64,000 bases of DNA, from assembly GCF_900496995.4 (NCBI RefSeq), contig NC_044030.1:11157851-11221850 (forward strand), read 5' to 3'. Under the pieces are notes generated by a model. The model worked only from the letters and a program-made list of their open reading frames with translations, was not told where the DNA came from and searched no databases. A program made the position numbers and the translations under genes. This document shows, in pieces, positions 43,101 to 55,100 of this stretch. This DNA is from Aquila chrysaetos chrysaetos. Its lineage: Eukaryota > Chordata > Aves > Accipitriformes > Accipitridae. Numbering within the stretch: position 1 is the first letter of the stretch; each line of letters begins with the position of its first letter.

Positions 43101-46100
43101 CATATCATGTCTCTCTCCCACAATTATTGTAGTGGTTAAAAAAAACCCAAACCAAACAGAATGACAACAACAAAAAAACCAAGTGTGCCAACATAGTTAA
43201 TTGTGGTTTGAAAACTTACACCGTTTTAATTGAATTGACAGTGTAGCTTTTGATAGTATAGGTATATGAGCAAAAAAGAACATCTGTGTGTTGCCAGTGT
43301 GCTGCTGAAGTGTAGATCAATACAGTTGTTACAAGGACTTCCTTTCACCCAACTTCAGAAGCACAGTGTAATACATTCAGTACACCAGGTGGATTGACTA
43401 TGCTCTAATTTTACTCTGACTCCCCAGAATAACTTTCTCCTCAAGCTTGTACTGCTAGAATAGAAAGGGGAATTAAAATTCCATTTTTCTTCCTGCTGCC
43501 TCTAATGTACTGCTTTGTTGGTCTTCTCCCTGCCCTTAATTTTGTGACTCTCAGGTCAATATTACTGCAACATTCAGTAATTTGAACTCATTGTCCTCAT
43601 ACATGCTCAGATCTAGGGTGTAGTCTAGCTATGTGGGTAAGTTTGCAATGCCTATACCTTCTCAATCTATTACTCTAAAAAGGTAATCCCTCTTCAGGCC
43701 ACGGTTTGACAGATGAGTTAAATTCAACTCTAGGATGTCTTCTACCATATCAGTTACCCTAGTAGTGTCATGCAAAGAACAAATCCAGGGTAAATTTGCT
43801 CTGCTGGTTCAGATGTGCTCCAAGAAGTATTGATGCACTGGCAGCATTTGTGCCAGACCGGATACTGTTGTCACTTTTTGCAGCCCATGTGAAGCCAGCA
43901 AAAACATAAGAAGCAGTCATACTCGGAAGTGCAGACATTTGCCCGATTCAGGTCAAATGAGTACTGCTGGATGAGATCCTTAGTGCACTGATTTGATATT
44001 AGTGATGAGAGAAGCAGGACATGAGCTAAACTCCCGCACATACCCAAATCCAGCCACATCTTTTTTCACCAGCCACCATGGGTAATTTGAACAGGTTCCT
44101 CAAACTCTGTTGTAGTTGTATGTTTCTCTTCCTTCACAAAAAAAGTGTGTGCAGACAGTTTTTTCCTCTCTAAAATAATAGGAATTTGTGACTGCTGTTA
44201 TAATAATTTTGCAGCAGCAAAATTTGTTAGCTGTCAGCATTACTTGGTTTGTCAGCTTATCTCTGATCTCAATCACATTCTTGTCGTCAGCTATGCAATT
44301 TCTCTGGATTATATCTGGACATTATTTTGTTTGATACCTAGTCATGGAGTGGAGGCAAAGATGATGTCTTAGCTCATATGCAGCTCAGGAAGCTGCAGTT
44401 CTGCAGTTTCTGTGGCAAACTTCAGTGACAGCAATGTAGGTGCTTTTTCACCATACTATGACCAAGGTAACAAGACATCAAAAGCACCGGACAGTGTGCC
44501 CACCCTGGCTTTTTGACTTGAATTGCCTGAAGTCAACATGCATCTAGGTCTGGCTCTGTCTGATTTTACTGGAGCTGAGCTGACTCCATTTAATGTCACT
44601 TACATTTTTACACCACCTTGCTTGAGAATCTGATAGGGTTTGTGAGCGAGATGCAGATGTTCAGTGTGATTTCTCAGAACCTATTGTTTCAGAGTGGAGA
44701 TTGTCTGCAGTTTTTCAAGTTCCTCCATGCAGTTGTGGTATCTCATTTAGTGGATTTACGAATGACACTTTGCTGGTGCTATGCTAAGAAACTGCTTCAT
44801 GGGGATGTAGAATCATGGGATAATGCAGCTTGGAGGGGACCTCAGAAGGTGTCCAGGCCAACCTCCCGTTTAAAACAGTCCATTACAAGTTCAGACCAGG
44901 ATGCTGAAGCTTTTATCAAGATGGGTCTTGAAAAACCTCTGAGGTTAGAGACTGCACAAACTCTTGAGAGAGTCCTCATCATGAGAAAGTACCACTCCGC
45001 ACCTCGCTTGTTCCAGTGCGCGCTGGCCGCTGCTCAGCTGGCTGCCCACCTGAGCCCAGGGCCATCCCCAGAGCTGCTGCCTGGCCCCCTTGGTGTTGCT
45101 GCCAGGGCTCTGCCTGCCCAGGGCAGGGCTGCGCATTGCTCCCGCCTGACCTTCACGGGGCTCCTGCTGGCTTCTTCTCTTGCCTGGAGGATTTCAGTTC
45201 TGCATTGTTCCACTCCAAACATAGTTTTCATACACTTATTTGATAGCTTTATTATGGTGGGGTTTTTTCCTTCTTTTTTTTTTTTTTTTTTGTTCTGTGT
45301 CATGAATTGGAGTTACTCTGCAGCCTCAAGATAGAGCAGCAGTGCAGATTTCCAAGCCAGGCTCAGTTTTGAGGGATAGTAACCAGCTGTGTAGAAAGAA
45401 CTGGTCATCCTCAGTAATCATTTCTTCCTGACATTTTGGTTGATGGAGGTTATCGGTTGTGGCATGGTTTGGGACTTTTATGTGTTCGTCTTAACGGTGA
45501 CTTGAGACGTGTCGGAGTGGTTTCAAAGTAGTACAATAACTGATGTCTGCTGTTTTCTTAGAGATTAAATAATCAGGAAGCTCAGGCCTGATTTGTTTAT
45601 AATAGGCCTGCCCAGTGGACTGAGAATGGTATGTGGAGTCCAAATTAGTAAAATTAATGGTGGTTCTTTCAAGTTTTTTATTTTCTTCCTGTCAGGTCAT
45701 GGAGCTGCTGGTTCATCTGAATAAGCGCATCAAAAGTCGTCCAAAAATTCAGCTTCCAGTAGAAACATTGCTAGTTCAATATCAAGATCCTTCTGCAGTG
45801 TCTTTTGTCACTGTAAGTGTCTGTTCTTCCAAGAATAGTTGCTGACTTACTTGTAACAAGCAGAATATTCTTTAAAGCTCCTGTATTTAGCTCTGTTAGT
45901 TTTCCTAGGAAGTATGTTATTGTCATGAGGTTGATGTTTTAAGAGATTTTTTTAAACTAAACTTTATAGCCTGGTGTGGGTGGTGTTAGTTTCATAAAGC
46001 AGCTACACTACTGATCCTGTTCAAATTACTGACAATTACTCTTGATATTTCATGAATTTCATTGCTTGTATTGTAGAGGGTCTGTTCATTGTCAGAAGCT

Positions 46101-49100
46101 CCATTTTGCAAGCAGCTACCAATCCTTACCCTGGTATGTGCAGGATCAGGGTTTTAAAACATCATGCAGCATCAGAGTCTTACTTAAAATATCTGTATTT
46201 CTCTGACATGAGAACTGTATTTTTATGTGTTTTTAGGGTCAGGACCTTAGCTGAGCAAGAAAATATGAAAAAAATGTTATTTTATAGGTGGGGAAACTTT
46301 ACTAGGTGGTTTCATTCAATGTAGTTTAAAAAGTGAAAATAGTTTTAAAATGTTTTTGTGAAACTATGAGGACAATTTTCATTTCAACTGTGGTAGACCT
46401 ATTGCAAATCATCATCATGAAAAAGTAATAAAGTCAGAGGGAAACTTTCTGTCCTTCTCATTTCACTGTTCAGTCCCATGTAGCATAAATGGAAAATATA
46501 GCATCTTAGAAACTGAGGGAGAAGTATTTAGACATAAACAGCAGTAACATGGAAGTAATTTCAGATTGTGTTTAAGCAAGTAGGATTATCCGGAGTTCAC
46601 CTTTTACAAATGGCCAGGGGCTTCTAGAGTGCATGGGTTCTGTAGGGCAGTAAAAGAACCATCTTGTTTGAAGACAAACTTGACATAAACTGTGCTTTTG
46701 GCTGGACATGGCAAAAATATGTTTTCATTCATGTATCTGAGCGTTGCATATTGTTTTGTGCCATGAGGCTTCATAAAATTTTAAGAAGTGCCATCTACAA
46801 AGAAGTGTAATGCTTCGCAGTTCAACACTTCCTTCAGCCGCGTCATTGTACACATAATTCTTACCTTTATAGTTCTTGGCTGGATTTGGATCAACATGAT
46901 AGCAGTTAGATAGTCCAGAATGCAGTATTGCTCTGCTGTCCTATCACTGGACTCTTTGGATTGCATTTGCAGCTTTTAATTATGATAATTTAGAAACACA
47001 TTTCATTACATTTGCTTTCCTTGAAGCTGTTGCTCAGGTAAAGCTACTTTTGGTGAAATTCGCAGAGAACAAGAGAAGCTAGAGAAGGTTTTTTGCATTG
47101 TTGTTTTCCTCCTTTTAAAGTGGAGGCTCAGCAAGACCTACTCAGAAAACCCTTTTTGAGTAGGTCTTCCTGAGCCTCCTCTTTAACACCTGTCAGTCCA
47201 GTGAGCCTTAGAATTAAGAAATCGGTCTTCCAAAACATATGGTTTTTCCAACACCCAGCTATGTAATAGAACATACAAGAAGAGTTTAAAGAACAGATAT
47301 TTATTTCGCACTGGTGCAATACTGTGCGCTTTTTCTACTCCTTTAGAATTTTACCATAATTTATGTTAAGATGGGATACCCCCGTCTGCCTGTGGAAAAA
47401 CAATGTGAATTGGCTCCAACTCTTCTCACTGCAATGGAAGGGAAACCTCAACCACAGCAAGACAGGTATAACTACTTATTCTTGGAATGAATTCTGTTGG
47501 TATCTTTTTAGTAAAATAATTTGTATCGGTTGTTAAGATTTTTTTTCCTTGGTGAGATCTTAATTGCTTAGGATGTTCTTGGTTTGTACAATTTGGATCA
47601 CCAATTCAGTAGTTTGGGTGGTACAAAGAATTTATATAGTCTAATGTAATAATAGACAGGATCTGCAGCAGCAGACTCACTGTCTGATAAGAGGCCTGTG
47701 TTATGATGGGTGTGCTTGTCCATATCCCCTTCCATGTTCATCAAATTCTGATTTCCAGCTTAAGGCCAGACCTTCAGTAAATATCCTGTGGCCAGCAACA
47801 GGAAGAGCAGTAAATGTCTCAGACTGGCCACTTTAAATTGCGAGATAACCAAAATTCCTACTCACTTGAAACACTGAGTTGTAATAAATAAAAAAAGACT
47901 GAAGTTGGGAGCTGCTGTGTACTAAGAACTTCTAGAAAACTGTTAATTATGGACTTGCTTCTTATTTACATTGATATGGGTTTCCACCATCCACTGGAAA
48001 ATGGCATTAAAATCTTACTGTAATTCACCCTGCATCACTGTGACAGTGTAAAGGTATTTTAAAAGTGACATTACTGAAAGGTCTTGCACTAAAATCTTGC
48101 TTCCGTTCATGAGATCAGTGTGAAAATACTTGATTGTCTTCTCTGGGACCATGGGTTTGCCCCGTCCAAAAAGCAAGTACATGAGTGAAGAGAGCTTTGG
48201 GAAATCTGGCTATACTGGTATATAATCAATATATTTGTCTGTGCGCACTCTTTGGTGAAGCTGAACAGCGTTAATCAACTTCTGCTTTAGGCAGCTTTGT
48301 GGCATAATTACAAAACATTAAAAGTCTGGACAAAGGCAGTGACTTTACCTCCCCAGATGTGTGTGTGTGCATGCACACAGACATATATGTTCTATTTTAA
48401 GCGCAAATCCTAATTTATCTTCTGCCTTCCATTTTTAAGTACATGAGGTGGCAAATAGAGGTCACTGGATTGTGAATCAGTTTAACTTTTGTTAAGATTT
48501 TTTTTGCTGTTAAGGACCAGGTTTGTTGTTAAAGGTTTCTCTCTTGAATGTTAAGAATAAACAGGTGTGTTTTTTTAAAAATGGTTGCAGTAAATATAAT
48601 TGTTTTTCAGCCTAATGCATCTTCTAATACCAACCCTTTTTCACATGAAATACCCTGCTGAACCACTGAAAGCAGCAGCTTCTCCATTTAATCTTGCTGA
48701 AAAACCAAAGACTGTACAGCTGCTTTTGGACTTTATGTTGGATGTTCTTCTTATGCCTTATGGGTAAGTAAGAGTTAATATCAGTCTTCTCTAGTATTGA
48801 TGTGTTCTTCATGTGTGAAACATTACAAACTGCACCCTTGGAAACTCATTTAAAATACGCTGTTATTTCCTAGCTTGAATGAAGCCAGTTACATGTTTCA
48901 GTAAGATACAAAGCAGGGTCCTAATTTTAAGAATGGGATCACCATCTTCCTTATTTAACAAAACGTCTTTTTTCTACTTAATTAGGTGTTATGCTATTCT
49001 GTCCTTGACCTCTTTTGGGATCAAAGTGAAGCTATGAGACATGTGAGCTATCTGTTAAATAACCAAACCTTTAAAATAGAAGCCAGATCAAAATGTGTGT

Positions 49101-52100
49101 TCATCTTCCTGCAGTTGAGTTTTAAGGCTCATTCCTCCAAGGTCATAAGCAAGCGTAATCTCTGAAAACATGTGCTTTCCAGAATTGAACGTTTAATAAT
49201 AAGATTTGTCTTTCATCTGTCTTCTGATGAAAAATGTTTAACTGTAATGGCATGTCTCGGTGTGAGCACTGTTTCCAAGAGCAAGAATGATTTACAGAGC
49301 AACTTGAATTTACTGATCACTGCTTGTTAGGAATCTTACAGTGTCTAAAATCAGTACTTTCTCAAAATTTATTTTCCACTAACTTTTTTAGTGGTGTTGT
49401 GTTGCTAGGGGACCTTTTGCTTTGAAAGAAAATAGAAATAATTTTAACAATAGAACACATTTCTTTTTTCTGACAGTTCGTTGATTCCTGTAGGATTTTT
49501 CTGAGTACCTAACTCTTGCTCACCCAAGTGGATTAACCTAAAGGAATAACTTTTAAATTAGTGAGCATGTGGTGTTTCTCCATGTAGCTTTACTGGAGGC
49601 TATGCTCCCATCAGATATTTCAGGGGCCACTTCCTTACCATTTGAGCATGTAGAGTCTTGCAGTTTATAGTTTAAAATGCCTAGCCTGCTCCTCTGTTCA
49701 CAGCTCACATTCAGTTTGCCCAGGTTTATGCTCTTAGCTTCACCCCCACATGGCAGTGGCTGTAGCTTCAGCAGATGAAGTCCTTGGGCTTTGCAATGAG
49801 ACTTCACTTCCTTCCGTGCTTTTGTACTCTCACCAAGCATGACAGTTTTTAAATACTCTCAGACCATGAGGGTGGGGGTGAAGGTTTCATTGTCTTCCCA
49901 GAAGGTGCTCCGACAGTGTCTTCAGCTAGGCTGTGGCTCTGGATCTCTGTCTCTTAAAGTCTTGCTCCCTGGGGTGAGACCATTTACAGCTGTTTACTGC
50001 TAATTTATGCCTGGTAGAACTCTGTCATTGCCCAGTTGTGAATTATCCTTGCTACTCTGCATGCAGTAAAACGACCAGAAAGCCTAACTGTAGGGCTTAA
50101 AGCTCATAATCGAGTTCAAGTGTTAAAGTTTTAACTAATGAGACTTGGGATGAATGTTTACCCTTGTTGTTGAGACTGTTTAACTTCCTTTTGTTGCCTG
50201 TGTGCTGAATGCAGAACAGATTACAGCTGTCTGGAACAAAATAATTCTTGTTGGTCTCTGGACTACAATTTTGATGCCTTTATGTGTTGACCAGCTTCCA
50301 AGGGTTGACCAGCTTCTCTCTGTAGAGAGAGGTAGAGTGGCTTTTGTGAGAGTATGGAGATGTGCACAGGGCAGCTAGACTAGCCAGTCTCTGAAAACAC
50401 TAAGATAAAGGTAACCTTTATGGTTTTTGCTTTCCTTCTCTGCCAGCACTAAAACTTCTATTTTCCAAGGCATTATCTTATTTATTTGGGGTTTTTATAT
50501 CAAGGACTGTTTCCTGCCACTTCATCGTGTTGCATATGCTCCATTATTTCCCTTGTTAGGTTTGCGCTTTTCATAGAAATCATACAAATGTTCTTAAAGC
50601 TTTTAGTACAAGTTTCTGGAATGTAGTACTGTCTGAGTATTGACATCTAATACAGAAAAGATCATTCTTTCTGGTTCTTAACCTGAGATAACTCTGCAGA
50701 AATGCCAGTGGACCCTTCCCTTTCCTAGCTGAGGTTTGTTTTCAAACAGTATAATGAGGTCATTATGGCTCTTGTAGAATATGCTGGGATAACTGGTAGC
50801 TGAGTCTCAACTGAGTAAAAATCTGTCTTATGTTGGAGGCATGGGATTAATTAAAGAGGAATACGTGAAGTTGGACAGGTTATGTTTCCTCCTCCATTCC
50901 AGCATCTAATTCAGCTGGCAATGTGGATTGGTAAAGCCTCTAACGGAACTCCTTTCCCACCTGCTTAGGTTTGTATTGAATGAATCTCAGAGTCGACAAA
51001 ACATGCCCTCGGCCCAGGGCTCTTCATCGAGTAGTGTGGGAGGTCCTGGAATCCCTCAGCCACCTCCAGGGATGAGCTTCTATGCAGCCAAAAGGGTAAT
51101 TGGAGATAGCCCATGGACACCAGAGCTGCTAGAACAGGTACTCGTAGCTGCGGGGCTGGTCCTCAGTGAACTGGGGGTGGTAACAGGGACGGTTGCAGAC
51201 AGAGGAATGGAAGGCCAGAGGGAAAATACCTAACTAATTCTGACCAGGTCTTTAGTTGCTCTGAGGGAATTTATTGAGGGACTTCAGATGATGCCTTATG
51301 GAACTTTGCAACAGTGAGATGGGATGGGAGGTGCCAGCACTTCTCAGAACTGGTTAGGAAGCAACCACAACTGCAGCCTACTCTTGCATTTTCCTCCTGA
51401 AGATAGTAAGATTGCAAAACTCTCTTACATTGATGAAGCGTCCCTTTTTAGCAGAGAAGTAGCAGAGTATCCCTAATTGTAATGCTGATACTTTGCAACA
51501 GGTGACTACTTGGACAGGATGCAAGAGGAGGGCGCTGCTAAAGAGGTGGAGAGCTTGTGAACTTCTCCTTAGCATGCAGAAGCCATCATTTCAGACGGCT
51601 GAACTGCTACGGTTGTTGTAACATGCTTTCTTGTCAGTAACACTGCCTTTACTTTCCCCACTGTTGAACAGTGTAAGCTGGGGATAGTGAAGTTCATTGA
51701 AGCTGAGCAAGTGCCAGAACTTGAAGCTGTTATACACCTGGTTGTAGCCTCCAGTGATACAAGACACAGTGTTGCCACTGCAGCAGACCTTGAACTAAAG
51801 AGCAAACAAAGGTACAAGTCTGGATGTTTGGAAAAGATGATGCTAGTGTTCATAACAAAGCTAGCTGCAATTAATGTAGTGCTCCAGAGAGACTGCTCTG
51901 AAAGGACTAAGGCTGCAGTCCCCCATGTACCTGTGAAGCTGCCATGTATTCGCATGGAGCTGGGAATGGTGTGGCTCAGTATTGCAGCTGGGAACTTGGC
52001 TCTGGAGCTGACAGCTTTAGCTGTCTGTTTTCAATCATCTTTGGTATTGCTTTTGAGCCATTTTCTTACTCCCTGGTTTCAAAATTGCCCTTTGTGGGTT

Positions 52101-55100
52101 GTTGATGGTCAGTAAGGCCTTAGTAAGTGATTCACAGCTTGTCAACTTACCTATATTGTCTTTCCCAGAAAAGTATGCTTTGATTTAATTTATTAAGGGA
52201 CTAAAGGGACTGTGATTGTGAAGTGGAGCATAGTCTGGAAAATTGGCAGCCACCGTTTTTTGCATTATTAAAGCTTTTGCTCATCTGCAGTCCACGTTTC
52301 ATCATCTAAAGACAATGCTTCTGTCTTTAATCCATCAAGAGGCCAGAGTAATTGCTTTTGGTACTATTTGCCGAGTCATTGATCATGCGAGGTTTGCTGG
52401 CTCATGTAGGAGATGTGGAGCGAGAGAGGCCTGCCTTTGAAATGTGTAGGTGGCTTCTGTATTACTAGAAGTATAGGACTATTGAACTTGGAGTCAAACA
52501 TGTAATGTGAAACCTTCTCCATTCGAGTCTATTCATGTGCCTTAGTCGTGGAAGGCGAGATGATTCTAGTAAGTGACGACAGCCTGGTTAGGGAAGGCAG
52601 TCTCTCCTTTGCTGCTTGTCTCATCTTTCCTTTTGTGTTGGTATTCTTTGCCTGGAGAGAAAAATATGTATGTGGACAAAATGCATGTTAATATGTAAAG
52701 TTAAATGTCTTTTATGAGAAATATATGCTACTTCACAGATTACTTGTTAGGAAATCAGCTGCTTTACTGAAAGAAAGACATGATTCTGTGTCCTCCACTT
52801 TTTTGAAGCATGGATGCTTAACTTTTTGTTTTCTCTGGGGTCTTTTTGGTTATGTGTGTGTTCCAAACAGTCTCATCAGTATCTAGATGGTTATCATGGG
52901 CAGACAGATTTGTCTGAGAGACCAGGATGACATGTCCTAGAATTAAAAATTACCCTCTTCTCTATTGAAATGTCAAAGCACCGAGGTTGAAGAATGTGGA
53001 GAAATTTGTTAACAGATGACCATTCTGTATTCAGTGGGTAGGCTGCCATGGTTTATATGTCTTGTTTCAGTGGGAGAGAAGGCAGCATGTAGGTTTCTCA
53101 CAAGTTACTTGGAATTATAGTGTCAGAATTTGTAGGTGAAATTTGTAATCACTTCACATTCTTCATGATTATAAGTTATGTGGATGTGGGCAGAGTGATT
53201 AGAAGTCAAGCTAGATCTATTAAAAGTCTGGGAAAAATAGGAATATGATGGGAAATGCAGTAAAACATATTTTAAAAAGTAACCAAAGGTCAGAATCATA
53301 ACATGTTGTGTTCAATGTGTTTTTTCTTTAGTTTAATTGACTGGAACAATCCTGCTATCATCAACAAAATGTATAAAGTGTATCTTGGGGATATACCACT
53401 GAAAACCAAGGAGGTAAGATTTGCCTTCAGAGTTGCATACCTCCTTAATTTCTGAAGCTGTAATTTTAGTTGCCTAAAGACATATGTATATTTCTTAAAT
53501 CTATCACTGCCTTTGATCTCTGCTTGCACTGAACATTTTTGCTATTGAATAATTTTTTTCTTTGTCCTAGTGTGTTCTGATTTGCAGTAGAAGCTAATTT
53601 CGCTAACTGTGGTGGGTTGACCCTGGCTGGACACCAGGTGCCCACCAAAGCCATTCTATCACTCCCGCCTCCTCAGCTGGACAAGGGAGAGAAAATATAA
53701 CAAAGGGCTCGTGGGTCGAGATAAGGACAGGAGAGATCACTCACCAATTACCATCACAGGCAAAACAGACTCAACTTGGGGAAAATTAACTAAATTTATT
53801 ACCAATCAACCAGACTAGGGTAATGAGAAATAAAACCAAATCTCAAAACAGCTTCCCTCCACCCTTCCCTTCTTGCTGGGCACAGCTTCACTCCAGGATT
53901 CTCTACGTACCCCCACCCAGCAGCGCAGGGGAATGGGGAATGGGGTTTATGGTCAGTTCATCACACATTTTCTCTGCCGCTTCATCCTCTTCAGGGGCAG
54001 GACTCATCACACTCTTCCCCTGCTCCAGCGTGGGGTCTCTCCTACGGGAGACAGTTCTCCACAAACTTCTCCAACATGGGTCCTTCCCACGGGCTGCAGT
54101 TCTTCACAAACTGCTCCAGCATGGGTCCTTTCCATGGGCTGCAGTCCTTTAGGCACAGACTGCTCCAGAGTGGGTTCACCACGGGGTCACAAGTCCTGCT
54201 AGAAAACCTGCTCCAGCGTGGGCTCCTCTCTCCATGGGTCCACAGGTCCTGCCAGGAACCTGCTCCAGCGCAGGCTTCCCACGGGGTCACATACTCCTTC
54301 GGGCACCCATCTGCTCCAGCGTGGGGTCCTCCCCGGGCTGCAGGTGGAGATCTGCTCCACCGTGGACCTCCCTGGGCTGCAGGGGGACAGCCTGCCTCAC
54401 CATGGGCTTCCCCACGGGCTGCAGGGGAATCTCTGCTCCGGCGCCTGGAGCATCTCCTCCCCCTCCTTCTTCACTGACCTGGGGGTCTGCAGGGCTGTTT
54501 CTCTTACATGTTCTCACTCCTCTCTCCAGCTGCCGTTTCTGTGTGTCCTGCAACTTTTTTTCCTTCTAAAATATGTTATCCCAGAGGCGCTACCACTCTC
54601 GCTGATGGGCTCGGCCTTGGCCAGCGGTGGGTCTGTCTTAGAGCCGGCTGGCCTTGGCTGTGCTGGACACAGGGGAAGCTTTTGGCATCTCCTCCCAGAA
54701 GCCACCCCTGTAACCCCCCCTGCTACCAAAACCTTGCCACACAAACCCAATACACTAACTTAAAAGTACTGCTGTTTAAAGATGCACTGTATTGTTTCAA
54801 CTCTGTTTCTGACAGGGATCTGTTCTGAAACCAGAAATGAAACGAGAATCAGTCAGCACCCGTGTTAAGTTAAAGATAGTTCCTCATCTTCTGCGATCCA
54901 GGCAAGCTGCAGAAACGTTCCCAGCTAACATTCAGGTAATGCTTATGTTCCAAAGCTGCTCTTCCTAATGAGGTTGATAATACAGTCCCTCCAGTACTTG
55001 GGGGAGGGAAGCACTGTTACTGATGACAGTGTTTAAAGAAGAAAGTGAATTAGAAGACCGTTGAAAGTGAAGCCAGACACTGTGTGATCTGCTCTTTATT

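Larger units (their letters stand above)
40211..45695 (+). other. ECPAS: ECPAS intron 2
   Basis: 5.5 kb. Contains the three-copy ~65-bp motif (40,630, 40,743, 41,395) and a CR1-like fragment (44,811-45,190). No exon seen. Confidence 0.7.
47466..53331 (+). other. ECPAS: ECPAS introns 4 to 7
   Basis: Introns 47,466-48,610, 48,764-50,968, 51,138-51,671 and 51,812-53,331. AT-rich, with no further exons, no clear mobile element and only short direct repeats (for example GTTGACCAGCTTC twice near 50,288-50,313). Confidence 0.65.
53414..54815 (+). other. ECPAS: ECPAS intron 8
   Basis: 1.4 kb, of which 1,147 bp is the solo LTR. Without it and one copy of the duplication the intron would be 250 bp. 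Confidence 0.85.

Noticed and set aside
54042-54763. Coding frames in the solo LTR
   Set aside because: They fall inside a complete LTR without an internal viral region; no recognisable viral protein is encoded.
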